This document shows positions 1 to 8,923 of a stretch of DNA of 40,340 bases, one piece after another (positions within the stretch are counted from its first letter, which is position 1; each line of letters begins with the position of its first letter). The DNA comes from a virus. The stretch is from IMG/VR virus record IMGVR_UViG_3300036768_000229, positions 1 through 40,340 of that record; one strand, written 5' to 3'. A program made the translations under genes and the position numbers. The notes under the pieces are model-generated. The model did not search any database and was not told the origin of the DNA. It was given only the letters and a program-made list of their open reading frames with translations.

Positions 1-127
1 TTAAGACTACAACAAAATTTTCTCCACTAGCATCCCAAAAAATGATATTATCTCCAACTCCAGATAGACTAACATCAGTGAGATTATTCCAGGAAACTAA
101 TTTTAGATGACTACCCTGACCGTTGTT
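1..127. repeat. Left copy of 127-bp terminal overlap
   Basis: Bases 1-127 are identical to 40214-40340. The tail-fibre reading frame runs without interruption from base 1 into base 40213 if the two copies are merged. This is what a circular contig looks like when opened with an assembly k-mer overlap; 127 is the usual largest k of common short-read assemblers. A true short terminal repeat is less likely because it would lie inside a coding frame. Confidence 0.95.
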
Positions 128-976
128 GAATGATTCGGGGATGTTGTTCAGATTGCAATCAATACTCCCACCAATTGTCTTGATAAAACCTTGTCCTGCT
201 GAGATGTTGACTTTTCCAAGCGACCCCAGGGTGATTTTTCCACCCCAGATTCTCCCAGCGGAGCTATAATTATCTGCATAAGAAGATAACTCCATTTCAT
301 GAGCCCATCGAAGATCAACAAAATCATCCTCACGACTGATAGAAGTCTGACCTGCTCGCAATCGAATAGCACAAAGAGCAACTCCAATACCGTTAGGAAT
401 AGTAGAAGGTGTGAGCTCTGAGATTGTATTATATTGTTGAGAAAGTGTTATGGTGAGATCACCCTCTATGACTTCTAAAAGAACCCATCGGGCTCCAACT
501 AGGGGAACATACCCTGATAAATCTACTGATTGATTAGGAATCACATGATACTTACCAGCCCTTTTAAGAATTCCTCCATAAATAGAAACAACTAGACCCT
601 CTTTTGGAAGGACTAAAAACGGCATAAATTGTGCGTCTTTTACCCAGATTGTATCAGAAGCCGGAAATTCGTGTTGTGTATGATGATTCTTAATTGTTTG
701 GAGTGGTACACTATAAGTTTGTCTTACCTCTGTAACTTCCCAGTAGGCTTGACCCTTTTTCCGAGAAACTTTGACTGGATAGTTATACTCATTCGGAGCA
801 ATCTTGTTGATTGCACGAATTACTTGCTGATTTGAGAGTCTTACATAAATTAGACCCGGAACATCTGATTCGATTGTTGTCGGATTGAGCCCAATCCATC
901 CAGAACGCTCTTCTGTTTTTCCAAGAATGTTTTCAACGCTCTTTTTATATTCTAGTTGAACAGTACGTTTTTTCAT
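1..976 (-). CDS. Tail fibre / adsorption protein, N-terminal part (cut by window edge)
   Basis: The ATG at 976 overlaps the TGA of the upstream 999-aa tail gene as ATGA. The frame stays open for 325 codons to base 2 and, on the circle, continues through 40213 into the frame ending at 38295, giving one protein of about 964 aa. The N-terminal part begins MKKRTVQLEY and is rich in beta-type sequence with no motif I can assign. Its position after the tape measure and the large tail protein, and its length, fit a distal tail or receptor-binding fibre. The truncation comes from how the contig was opened and is not a mutation. Function is inferred from position and composition only. Confidence 0.75.
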   Translation of the reverse strand, partial: MKKRTVQLEYKKSVENILGKTEERSGWIGLNPTTIESDVPGLIYVRLSNQQVIRAINKIAPNEYNYPVKVSRKKGQAYWEVTEVRQTYSVPLQTIKNHHTQHEFPASDTIWVKDAQFMPFLVLPKEGLVVSIYGGILKRAGKYHVIPNQSVDLSGYVPLVGARWVLLEVIEGDLTITLSQQYNTISELTPSTIPNGIGVALCAIRLRAGQTSISREDDFVDLRWAHEMELSSYADNYSSAGRIWGGKITLGSLGKVNISAGQGFIKTIGGSIDCNLNNIPESFNNGQGSHLKLVSWNNLTDVSLSGVGDNIIFWDASGENFVVVL

Positions 977-3972
977 TGGTTTTTCAGTCCTGGAATGAGG
1001 ATTCTCCTGAATACTCTACCCATTGGAGTTAAATAGACAAGATTACCGTCTCTCACTTCCCAATTTTCTGATCCGAAAGCATTAGGCGTGTAATATATCG
1101 AAGCATACCCCGCCAACCAACGAGATTCTACTCCAGTCCCTCCAGCGAACGCATATTGATAGTAAGTTCCTGGGATCAAATTCGTCAGAGTAGACCATGA
1201 GTACCCGAAATCACTTGATTTGCCTCTTCTAACATAAGCGGGGAATGCTCCTAAAAGATATTGACCAGTAGGATCACATGAATAAGAACCCGTGATTCCG
1301 ACATCAAGATTCGAACCTCGAGAAGTAAAGGTATCTCCAAGATCATTAGTAACAGACATAAATCCATTAGAAACACCGAGAAGATAGATACCTTGAGACC
1401 CCCCATTTAGAAGATTCGTTGGAACTGAAGATCCAAGATCGACGCTATCTGCCATTTCCAGAGTTGATCCGTCGATAGAAAATCTTGATTTAACCGTCAG
1501 ATAAGAATTCCAATCATGAGAATTTACAAAAAACCATCCGTTTCCATTGGAGATCCCATGACCTTCCCATAAATTGATTACGATACTATGTGCTGCTCTT
1601 TTGGTAAAGCCACTACGATTCCCAATCCAGATATTTGCTTGATGAGGACTTCGAGTTCCAGCAAGTATTCCGATCTCTTCTGGTTTATTCGGATTGAAAG
1701 TAGAGGCAAAAATCCCGTAAAAAGCTGCTCCTGGGTAGGCTTCAACTAACTGTTCAAATCCAAAAATTTTGACCCATGTTGCCCCTAATGCAGGAGAATA
1801 ATATATGCCTCCGTATCCAGAAGTAAGAGTGCCTGCATAATTCTGAATTGGTCTAACAGTTAACCAACAGGATCCAGATGGAGTAAAGAACATGTCAAAA
1901 TCAGTTCCAAATCCATTGAGAGTCTCGATATCAACTTGTGAAAGTCCATTATTCCAGAACTGCCAAATGATCTGAGAGGGTTGATCAGCATTGAAATTCT
2001 TCGTGTAGATAATCCCGCCAGGTTGACCATCAACGGTTCTTCGAATAACAGCAACTACGGTTGAGGGACCTCTTTCATTCTGATGTGAAGTATCACCTGG
2101 ATATAATGGCGTAAAATCAGGTAGTTTAGGGAATGAAGGAAGTGGAGGTATTGAGATATTATCACCCTCTGGTGGAATATATGCAACTGAGTTCTTTTCA
2201 AAAGATTCAGCCTCACAAATGACTTTGATCTCAAGGAGTCCCTTCTCGGCTGAATACTCAGAGAGAATTTCTCGGGGGATCATCCTGAAAGTTTGAGTCC
2301 CTCTGAGTGTTTCAGAAAATGTGAACAAGAGATAGTTTGCAGGAAAAACCCCAACCATGAAATTATTTGCAAGTAGAGTCACTTCAATTCTTGGATACGG
2401 ATTGGATCGAAATCCATAATAAAGTCCGGCAAGGGTATTGCACTCTGATTGATCCTGAATCAATAATCTGTCGATGATCTCCACAGAGCCGTACTCTCCA
2501 AAGACATGTCCCGGAGAAAGAGCAAAATAACTTGATGCGGATCCGCCATTCTGATCAATTGAAATTCCTGAGAGATCTATCATTGAAACTTCAGGAACAA
2601 GTATATTCTCAATTGTGACAGAATCTCCACGATAGTCTAATACAGTCAGATCCATGACTTCGATGATTCCTGACCTATCAGAAAGCAGCTGAGGATCACG
2701 TTCTGCAAAAAATTGACCTTGGGGGTTCACTCCTAGATGTCCTAGAATCTGTGAGTAAATAAACTCATTCATCATCTCCCAGAGACTTCCAGAATATGAG
2801 GCCATTTCAGGTGAATAATGTGAATCCCCTGTCAGAAAGATGTCCATGATTCCAATGGCCGTTGTGCGCCACTCTAAAAGATGCCATAGACCACGATCCA
2901 CAGTCAATTTTGGTAAAGAGGTCCACTCAGTCGGAGTATTCTTCGCGATCTCTATTCCAACAGGATACGTCGGAATCTTTGAAAACCAATATTGATATCC
3001 TTGAAGTTCAGCAGAGACTTTCTGAACACCTTTATTGAACTCTAAGGATTCATTGTTCAATCGACCTACAAGTCTGATATTTTCTCCACCAAGAACTTGA
3101 CCCAACGATTGATTTATATTACCGTAATAATCATCCGAGAAGAGAATCCCGAAGGCCCTTCGAGGTATATTACTCATGTCAGTATAGAACGTGAGTTGAC
3201 ATGAGCTTCCTCCATCTTTCAAACTCTCAATGAAATTTGAAATTCCAAAAACTTCTATTGGAGGATTTTCTGAGTTCCAGAGATAGACCCACCTCATGGC
3301 AGTTTTGGATTTTCCATTAGAGGCTGTTACAGTACAATAACAAGGATGCCAACCCGGTTGGTTAAATGTTACAGAGGGATTCCGGGTGTTTCCTCCAACG
3401 ATAGAGACTGCACTCGGGATATACCAAGAATATGATGAAATTGTTGAATCAAAAACCCATGAGTCTTTATCAGACCCAAGATTCAAAACAATACTAGGTC
3501 CTGATAATTTTGCTACTCGATGAGATCCTAATAGAGGAACTGGATTGAATAACTGATGTTGATCTGTGTAAGGAATATCAAAGTCCATCTTGATATTTCC
3601 CCCAGTCATAGAAAGATGACGTGGCCAGAGATCATAATCTTCTATGACTGTCAAGTAAGCATTTGGAACCCATTTGACATGAGACTGTTCTCCTATATAA
3701 AAGGTTCCAGCAATCGGTGAAAGACGAATCCTGACTCGCCCGAGATCATCATCTTCAGGAGTGGATCCAACTAACAGAGTCATCCCCGGACGCACGTTTG
3801 TTAAAGTCCCATTCCCCGATACGAAAGAGATCTGTGCTACCATGTCAGCAGATTCAGGGACAGATGCGAGTCTCGCAGTGTAAACAACTCTTTTAGGAAG
3901 AAGGGCCAAGTAGAATTTTGAACTTTGATGGCCCCTCAATAGAGCCTTTTCACTAGAAGTAACTGCCCTCAT
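973..3972 (-). CDS. Large tail protein with PKD-like and Asp-box propeller regions
   Basis: This 999-aa protein lies between the distal-tail candidate and the tail fibre. Residues about 160-232 look like a PKD/Ig-type beta sandwich (WYIP near 183, VTFNQPGW near 201, then TVTASNGKS). Residues about 235-590 are probably the baseplate hub or Tal-like core. A proline-rich linker (about 600-625) leads to residues 635-990, where Asp-box (BNR) motifs of the S/T-x-D-x-G-x-T/S-W type recur: SPALGATW near 726, TNDLGDTF near 875 and SSDFGYSW near 919. Asp boxes mark sialidase- or sortilin-type beta-propellers, suggesting binding to surface glycans or protein. It overlaps both neighbours by ATGA. The hub assignment is inference; the repeats are visible. 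Confidence 0.7.
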   Translation of the reverse strand: MRAVTSSEKALLRGHQSSKFYLALLPKRVVYTARLASVPESADMVAQISFVSGNGTLTNVRPGMTLLVGSTPEDDDLGRVRIRLSPIAGTFYIGEQSHVKWVPNAYLTVIEDYDLWPRHLSMTGGNIKMDFDIPYTDQHQLFNPVPLLGSHRVAKLSGPSIVLNLGSDKDSWVFDSTISSYSWYIPSAVSIVGGNTRNPSVTFNQPGWHPCYCTVTASNGKSKTAMRWVYLWNSENPPIEVFGISNFIESLKDGGSSCQLTFYTDMSNIPRRAFGILFSDDYYGNINQSLGQVLGGENIRLVGRLNNESLEFNKGVQKVSAELQGYQYWFSKIPTYPVGIEIAKNTPTEWTSLPKLTVDRGLWHLLEWRTTAIGIMDIFLTGDSHYSPEMASYSGSLWEMMNEFIYSQILGHLGVNPQGQFFAERDPQLLSDRSGIIEVMDLTVLDYRGDSVTIENILVPEVSMIDLSGISIDQNGGSASSYFALSPGHVFGEYGSVEIIDRLLIQDQSECNTLAGLYYGFRSNPYPRIEVTLLANNFMVGVFPANYLLFTFSETLRGTQTFRMIPREILSEYSAEKGLLEIKVICEAESFEKNSVAYIPPEGDNISIPPLPSFPKLPDFTPLYPGDTSHQNERGPSTVVAVIRRTVDGQPGGIIYTKNFNADQPSQIIWQFWNNGLSQVDIETLNGFGTDFDMFFTPSGSCWLTVRPIQNYAGTLTSGYGGIYYSPALGATWVKIFGFEQLVEAYPGAAFYGIFASTFNPNKPEEIGILAGTRSPHQANIWIGNRSGFTKRAAHSIVINLWEGHGISNGNGWFFVNSHDWNSYLTVKSRFSIDGSTLEMADSVDLGSSVPTNLLNGGSQGIYLLGVSNGFMSVTNDLGDTFTSRGSNLDVGITGSYSCDPTGQYLLGAFPAYVRRGKSSDFGYSWSTLTNLIPGTYYQYAFAGGTGVESRWLAGYASIYYTPNAFGSENWEVRDGNLVYLTPMGRVFRRILIPGLKNQ

Positions 3973-4328
3973 GGAACAACCTCTACTAACGCTCGGAAGT
4001 TCAAAGTAAAATCAAGAACCTTTGAATTCGAGTGAGTTACCACAGTTGGCCAGATCATTTTACCTGTATAATTTTTCCAGATGTTCTCTTGATTAAGAGT
4101 TCTAATAGTGATATCAGCACTTTTTCCAGGACAAAATGTTCTGAGGATATCATATTGACTTTTCTCAAGATAATCCCAATGCCAACTACTCTGAATCCAA
4201 CCAACAGTAACAACACCCCCATTTGCTAGCTGAATATCTTCACTCCCAGGAGAGAATTGATGAGCAGGCCAAACGATTCCTAAACTCGAAAGGAGTGATC
4301 CATTCAAAGAGAACTCATATCCGGCCAT
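3969..4328 (-). CDS. Minor tail / distal tail protein candidate
   Basis: A 119-aa protein starting MAGYEFSLNG, preceded by a good ribosome site (GAGGTGATCA then ATG). It overlaps the tape-measure gene by 14 nt and the 999-aa tail gene by 4 nt, so it is translationally coupled. It has no membrane segment and many aromatic residues. The position directly after the tape measure is where Dit-type or minor tail proteins sit in siphophages, but at 119 aa it is shorter than typical Dit proteins and no family motif is recognisable. The function is inferred from gene order. Confidence 0.55.
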   Translation of the reverse strand: MAGYEFSLNGSLLSSLGIVWPAHQFSPGSEDIQLANGGVVTVGWIQSSWHWDYLEKSQYDILRTFCPGKSADITIRTLNQENIWKNYTGKMIWPTVVTHSNSKVLDFTLNFRALVEVVP

Positions 4329-6531
4329 TGATCACCTCTCGTATGACTTCACGCATCTCGTCATTCATTTTCTTTCGATCCCATGGAGATGGAACAGATT
4401 CAAATTTTCTCTGATCCATTATAGTGATTGATCTACCAGCAAGAGCATTCAGCAAGGATTCTTGGGTCAAAGAACCTCCGATGACTTTTTCTGCAGCTCT
4501 TGTAGTTGAGTGACTCATCACGAACTCTATTCCTTCCTCACCTGTTCGGATCAAACCACTTGCGTATCCCCCTCGTGCGTATCCTCTAGAACGAATATCA
4601 TAAGGATTCGTATAAGTTACACCAGATGAAGAAGATGTCGTAGAATTCGGAGCCGGAGTTCCTCCAAGATCACGAATAATAGCTTCATATTGTTCTCGTT
4701 TGAGACGTCTTTCAGCATCTAGAGCACGTTGTAATTCAAGCAATTCTAACGACTTTGCCTGTCTTAATTGTGCTAGTTCAGCCAAATAAGAATTTCTCAA
4801 TTCAGACATTGATTGTGCACGTTGACGTGATATTTCCTTGCGTTGTTCAAGAAAGGCTCTCTCGCGTTCGATTCTTTCCTGTTGATGTCTTCGAGAGAGT
4901 TCTTGAAGTCGAAGTGCTGTTTCTTCTTTTTCACGAGCAATAGTCTCATTGATAGACTGTTCAGCCTGAGATTTTTCTTCAGCAAATCTTCGTTGTTCTT
5001 TGATTAGACCTAACGCATCTCTTGAAGCAACTAAATCTGCAACTCTCTGATTATGATCTTTCGTAAGCTGGACCATTGCTTTTTGATGATCGCGTTCGAT
5101 ATCCTGAATTTTCGTAGAACTCTCACGAATAATACTAGCACGTTCTTGCTCGTAAGCTTCTTCAGCACGAGCAACTTCTACAGCATAGTTCTGGAGAAGA
5201 GTTTTAAGCTGACTATCAAACTGAGAGGAGACCTGAGACTGTTGTGAACGATAATTCGCAATCAGCTGATTCTCTTTTTGTTGATAAGCTGCAACGATCA
5301 TCAAACGTTTCTGATAAGCATCCTCAACGAGCTTACGATCTTCACGCTGCCATTCAAGAGTAGATTTTTCAACATCAGATAATGCTTCTGAGGCTTTCTT
5401 TACAGCTTCAGTCACTTTTTGCCACAGGGGGTGGTTTTCATCCATAGCTCCTGTAAGTTTTCCTACAAGAGCAACAAAAACTTCCGATTTATGTCGAGCT
5501 TCTTCAGCAGGAGTTCCGAATTTGATTGCAACTTCTTCAAAGACCTTTGAGAGCTTGAGAGCTCCAACAGTCAAAAACTGTGCGGTCGTTGCTCCTTTTC
5601 CAGTAGCCTTTACGATTGCATCATTGACAGCAGCACCAACTGTAACTCCTCCTGCTATAGCAAGACCTGTACCTAAAGCAGTGGCTCCTCCTGCAGCTGT
5701 TAGAAGCCCACCCTTCTGGAGTAAACCTAAAAAACCTCCTTTCTGCATTAATCCAGCAGCAATGAGTTGATCTTTAGCTGCTTTACTCATTGTAACGGAG
5801 GCTAATAATTGTTGTGATGACGCTAGAATCAATTTGGCATCAGCCACAAGTCTGATTCCTCTGCTGATCCCACTACCTAGTATTCCGATAAGTGTTAGAG
5901 CAACCCCGGCTCCAAAAAGAGTCTTAGCAGCTTCAGGATTCGCTTGAGCGATCCTTGAAATAATTTCCATGACTTGAGCCACTTTCTGATAGATCGGAAG
6001 AACAGTCTGAGCAGCGATCCTTCCGATCTCTTGTTGTGACTTCTCAAGCTCCTTAGAAGTAGCCAACCACTTTTTAGAGATTGCATCCGACTTATCAGCT
6101 GATCCAATATATTTGAATGCTGCTGCTACGAATCCTCCCGTAATAGCTCCACCAAGAATTGTAAATGCACGAGAATACTTTTGGGCCCTCTCAGAAAGTT
6201 GATTGAGTATTTGTGCTTCAGATTTAAGTTCTTTTTGTCGGGTTCTAATCTCTTCAGTACTTCTCTCAAGAAGAGATAACTGCTCGCGCATCTGATTAAT
6301 AAACAAATCAGCCGCTTGATCTTCTGTAAGACCCTTCTGAATAGATTCACTGAAAGTTTGACCGAGTTTGATCCCCCTTTTCTTAAATTCAGCTTCAAGG
6401 AGCTTCAAATAACCAGTAAGATCTCCAGAAGGTGAAGTAACTTTCGAGATCTGTTCAGAAGCAGCACGGGCTTGAGCAGGATCAACTTTTATCCCAAGAA
6501 TCAGCTGAAGTCTTTTCTCTGCGTTTTCCAT
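4315..6531 (-). CDS. Tail tape measure protein
   Basis: This 738-aa protein is the longest helical protein in the genome. Residues about 125-330 hold several hydrophobic helices, including Gly/Ala-rich segments that are typical of tape measures. Residues about 385-620 are a long charged coiled coil rich in Gln, Glu and Arg. The C-terminus has a glycine-rich stretch (SRGYARGGYASGLIRTGEEG) followed by EFVMSHSTTR, which resembles the common tape-measure ending with a GE-G-x-EFV motif. It directly follows the frameshifted chaperone pair and overlaps it by 50 nt. If length scales at about 1.5 angstrom per residue, the tail would be near 110 nm; that is a rule of thumb. It sets tail length and may be ejected with DNA. 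Confidence 0.9.
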   Translation of the reverse strand: MENAEKRLQLILGIKVDPAQARAASEQISKVTSPSGDLTGYLKLLEAEFKKRGIKLGQTFSESIQKGLTEDQAADLFINQMREQLSLLERSTEEIRTRQKELKSEAQILNQLSERAQKYSRAFTILGGAITGGFVAAAFKYIGSADKSDAISKKWLATSKELEKSQQEIGRIAAQTVLPIYQKVAQVMEIISRIAQANPEAAKTLFGAGVALTLIGILGSGISRGIRLVADAKLILASSQQLLASVTMSKAAKDQLIAAGLMQKGGFLGLLQKGGLLTAAGGATALGTGLAIAGGVTVGAAVNDAIVKATGKGATTAQFLTVGALKLSKVFEEVAIKFGTPAEEARHKSEVFVALVGKLTGAMDENHPLWQKVTEAVKKASEALSDVEKSTLEWQREDRKLVEDAYQKRLMIVAAYQQKENQLIANYRSQQSQVSSQFDSQLKTLLQNYAVEVARAEEAYEQERASIIRESSTKIQDIERDHQKAMVQLTKDHNQRVADLVASRDALGLIKEQRRFAEEKSQAEQSINETIAREKEETALRLQELSRRHQQERIERERAFLEQRKEISRQRAQSMSELRNSYLAELAQLRQAKSLELLELQRALDAERRLKREQYEAIIRDLGGTPAPNSTTSSSSGVTYTNPYDIRSRGYARGGYASGLIRTGEEGIEFVMSHSTTRAAEKVIGGSLTQESLLNALAGRSITIMDQRKFESVPSPWDRKKMNDEMREVIREVINGRI

Positions 6532-7068
6532 TTTCTAAGATTCCGAATAAGTGTTCGATCTCCAGAACTGCCTTCCAGGGTTCTTCTGGTTCTAGAAGAA
6601 GTTCACTGAGAAGATGTCTCTTTTCAGTTGATCTCCAAAGAGCCCAGAGAGGGTACCATTTCTCGAAGCTTTCTTTTGTGAGGTCAATCGTATCAGGGAA
6701 ATCTCCTTCTTCTTCCTTATCTAGAAGAGACGCCAGCCTAGAATGAACCTCATCAGCTACTTGCTGTCTTTTTTTTGGTCCTGTTCGATAGTGAACCAAT
6801 GAGGGTTCAATGCCTCAGCTTCAGCTACCCAAGCTTCGACTTCTTGGTCAGGAAGTTGAAGAAAGTCAGTATAAGAACCCTGATAGTCAGAACATGCCTT
6901 AAGAGACGGAAATAAGAAGGTCCTTGTATAGTGAAGCATCTGATCTGAGAGCTTCTCAGGAAATGGACCAGCTTCAGCCAGACCTTCTGCCATGAGAGCT
7001 GCCCTTTGGATTCCATCCAAATAGGTAGCTCTCCTAACCGTAATTTTCTTTTTCTTAGTCTGGGTCAT
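6482..7068 (-). CDS. Tail assembly chaperone G-T fusion made by -1 frameshift
   Basis: The upstream frame (7068-6757) and the downstream frame (ending 6482) overlap, and an A8 run on the coding strand (6769-6776) lies just before the upstream stop. Reading CAA AAA AAA GAC in frame 0, a -1 slip on A-AAA-AAA continues as AGA CAG CAA and enters the downstream frame, giving a protein of about 195 aa. The downstream frame has no ATG upstream of its conserved part; its only early start is a TTG at 6799 without a ribosome site. This matches lambda G/GT-type tail chaperones, which sit just before the tape measure. The slip efficiency cannot be read from sequence. Confidence 0.8.
6757..7068 (-). CDS. 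Tail assembly chaperone, G-like short form
   Basis: A 103-aa protein starting MTQTKKKKITVRRATYLDG. I prefer the ATG at 7068 because GGAG lies six bases upstream; a start at 7089 would extend into the tail-tube gene without a ribosome site. It overlaps that gene by 14 nt. Its size, its position between tail tube and tape measure, and the slippery A8 run near its 3' end identify it as the short form of the G/GT chaperone pair. These proteins coat the tape measure during tail assembly and are absent from the finished virion. Confidence 0.8.
   Translation of the reverse strand: MTQTKKKKITVRRATYLDGIQRAALMAEGLAEAGPFPEKLSDQMLHYTRTFLFPSLKACSDYQGSYTDFLQLPDQEVEAWVAEAEALNPHWFTIEQDQKKDSK
6769..6776 (-). 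other. Slippery A8 site for -1 ribosomal frameshift
   Basis: The coding strand reads ACCAAAAAAAAGACAGC. In the zero frame this is CAA AAA AAA GAC, which contains the heptamer A-AAA-AAA. The upstream frame stops at 6757-6759, four codons downstream, and the shifted frame is open for about 95 codons. The heptamer fits the X-XXY-YYZ rule. A stimulating downstream structure was not evaluated. Confidence 0.8.
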
Positions 7069-7867
7069 TAGCAACTCCATAGAAAGCAACGATCAGAGCA
7101 CCATTAGCCGGAGGAGACGAGAATTCGATCCCAGTAGTAGAACGAGTCACTGTAGCTGAAACTCCATTCACCCAAACTCCATAGGCTTCTGTAGACTCAG
7201 CTGCAGGTCGATCGACATGGAAATTAAAATCAGTTGAAGTCCCATCACCTAACCAAGCAGCTATGTGGGGTTTATTCACCATAAAGCCATCGAAAATCGT
7301 GGCTTCTGTAACACCATGGGTTGGAACCTTCAGAGATTCTCCCCAGGGAAGTTTAGAAACTGGAGTCGGAGCTAATGAGTACCGATGATCTTCAGCATTT
7401 TCAGTAAAGCTCGAAGGAATCGGAATCGCCCGAGTCATCGGAATCAGGTGAAAGCGCCAAACCCTGGACTTCGTTGAACGTACGAGAGCTTGCTGATAAA
7501 GAAGCATAGCTACCTGACGTTCACTTCCCTGAAGATCAGTTCCCCGAGCAACTGCTAACGCTGAACCTAAACCGAAAGTTGACTGACCCATCAGAAAAGC
7601 ATCAAGATCATAATCAACAGCAGAGACTCGAATCTCACCTGCATAGGGTTCGAGGGAAGGAAGCTGATCAGTTGCAATCAAACGATCATTTCCCAGATGA
7701 GCAATTCTCCGAGACTCGGGGATATTAAGAGAATAAGCTTTAGGACCCTGAAAGGAAAGTCCTTCATAGGGTGTAGACCCAGTAGCTTTGAAATTCCCGG
7801 AAGGATCGAGTTCGAAAACACGAACTTTCCGAAGACCAACTGGAAGAACAGAATTCGTAGCAGTCAT
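7055..7867 (-). CDS. Tail tube (major tail protein) candidate
   Basis: A 270-aa protein with a very strong ribosome site (AAGGAG then TAAAAACT then ATG), as expected for a highly made structural protein. It lies between the tail-terminator candidate and the tail chaperones, the standard place for the major tail protein. The sequence is mostly beta-type; the last 80 or so residues (from about 190) include GDGTSTDFNFHVDRPAAEST and may form a separate surface domain. I see no decisive family motif, so the call rests on position, size and ribosome-site strength. Confidence 0.7.
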   Translation of the reverse strand: MTATNSVLPVGLRKVRVFELDPSGNFKATGSTPYEGLSFQGPKAYSLNIPESRRIAHLGNDRLIATDQLPSLEPYAGEIRVSAVDYDLDAFLMGQSTFGLGSALAVARGTDLQGSERQVAMLLYQQALVRSTKSRVWRFHLIPMTRAIPIPSSFTENAEDHRYSLAPTPVSKLPWGESLKVPTHGVTEATIFDGFMVNKPHIAAWLGDGTSTDFNFHVDRPAAESTEAYGVWVNGVSATVTRSTTGIEFSSPPANGALIVAFYGVANDPD

Positions 7868-7872
7868 AGTTT

Positions 7873-8337
7873 TTACTCCTTATTTACATATTGAGTGTTT
7901 GAAACAGCCATTACTTGAACAGTGAATTCTAACCCGAGGAATTTTGTTTGAGCGTCTGGATAAGGTAGAATAGTTACTCCTGAATCTGAGATGATCTTCA
8001 TCGTCTGTATACCTTCGAGGGGATCATCACTTTCTGATGAAGAAAGACCGGGTCTTTCTCCAAAAGCAACTAAAACTCTGTCTAAATAGGGCTCTACAAT
8101 TGATTCACTTTCTCCAGGAACTCCTGAAACTAGAGGAACAATGAAAACCCGAATCAAGAAAAGTCTTTTCTCTATTAGGATCCCTGAGCCGTTACTCTCA
8201 TGTGTAGCGCTTCGGACAAAATGAAGAGCAACTGGTAAATCAGTCTCGGGTATTGAATGAGGAGTATTGACGTATCCAGTGATCCCAAGAGGAGCTTCAA
8301 TTTCAACAAATCTCTGTTTAACTGCGTTTAGGTCCAT
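7873..8337 (-). CDS. Tail terminator / neck protein candidate
   Basis: A 154-aa protein (MDLNAVKQRFVEIEAPLG) whose start overlaps the connector gene by 10 nt. It lies between the head-tail connector and the tail-tube candidate. Its length, its N-terminal helix and the following alternating beta-type sequence (KRLFLIRVFIVPLVSG) resemble tail-terminator proteins such as lambda gpU or HK97 gp10-neighbour proteins, which cap the tail before it joins the head. No catalytic motif is expected or seen. The family assignment is an inference from synteny. Confidence 0.55.
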   Translation of the reverse strand: MDLNAVKQRFVEIEAPLGITGYVNTPHSIPETDLPVALHFVRSATHESNGSGILIEKRLFLIRVFIVPLVSGVPGESESIVEPYLDRVLVAFGERPGLSSSESDDPLEGIQTMKIISDSGVTILPYPDAQTKFLGLEFTVQVMAVSNTQYVNKE

Positions 8338-8915
8338 GGAACTACTCGAACATAGGGTTGAATCATTTCAAGGACTCTGACTGGCCAAGCTTTAGTATAG
8401 ACAAGAGAACCGAGTTCAGCAACACCTATGGAATCACCTAGCCCGGATTTGATCTCTCGATAGAACCTCACTGCTAAGACAGTCGCTGCTTCCTGAAAAT
8501 CAGCAGGAATTTCCGTATCAAAAAGACCCCCAGTATAACTTAACCTGACGAAGACTTTTCCACGATAGGGAATCGAAGTCCAGGCAATGACTTGTTCTTT
8601 GTTGATCTCAATGTAGTCGAGATCCTGAGGAATCCAAGCACTAGAAGGTGAAGATCTCCACTCGAAACTTGTAACCTCGGTAATTCTTGGTTTATGTGGA
8701 TAACAGAGAATCTGACCTGTTGAGGTTATGATCCCTTTGAGGAGCTCTGAAGAGATACTCTCGAGTTTAAAGTAATTATCACTTGACGCACCATGTGTAC
8801 ACCGACGATCTATGGCTCGTGATACAGCTTCGATGATCAGATTCAGTTCATCATCTGAAGCATCACTCGTAGTCCCAAGCGCCTGTTTGAATCTCTCGAG
8901 TGTAGTATATTTCAT
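8328..8915 (-). CDS. Head-tail connector protein, gp6/gp15-like
   Basis: A 195-aa protein that starts MKYTTLERFKQALG, followed by ASDDELNLIIEAVSRAIDRRC. The pattern of an N-terminal helix pair with DDELNxxIxxxSxxID, then a beta region, then IPADFQEAATVLAVRFY, is characteristic of the HK97 gp6 / SPP1 gp15 adaptor family that forms the ring under the portal. It follows the major capsid gene after a hairpin at 8924-8945 and has no strong ribosome site. At 195 aa it is longer than HK97 gp6 but normal for many phages. Confidence 0.75.
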   Translation of the reverse strand: MKYTTLERFKQALGTTSDASDDELNLIIEAVSRAIDRRCTHGASSDNYFKLESISSELLKGIITSTGQILCYPHKPRITEVTSFEWRSSPSSAWIPQDLDYIEINKEQVIAWTSIPYRGKVFVRLSYTGGLFDTEIPADFQEAATVLAVRFYREIKSGLGDSIGVAELGSLVYTKAWPVRVLEMIQPYVRVVPWT

Positions 8916-8923
8916 AGGATGAA

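Noticed and set aside
1-127. A genuine short direct terminal repeat of a linear genome
   Set aside because: The repeat length equals a common assembler k-mer, lies inside a gene and joins the frame perfectly. An assembly overlap of a circular map explains it better.
148-387. 79-aa minus-strand frame
   Set aside because: It lies in another frame of the tail-fibre gene, without ribosome site or protein-like composition.
4755-5770. Plus-strand frames across the tape measure
   Set aside because: Antisense shadows of a long coiled-coil gene; repetitive codon use there leaves several frames open.
6482-6799. A separate gene starting at TTG 6799
   Set aside because: No ribosome site and no ATG; the A8 slippery run in the right phase makes a frameshift product more likely.
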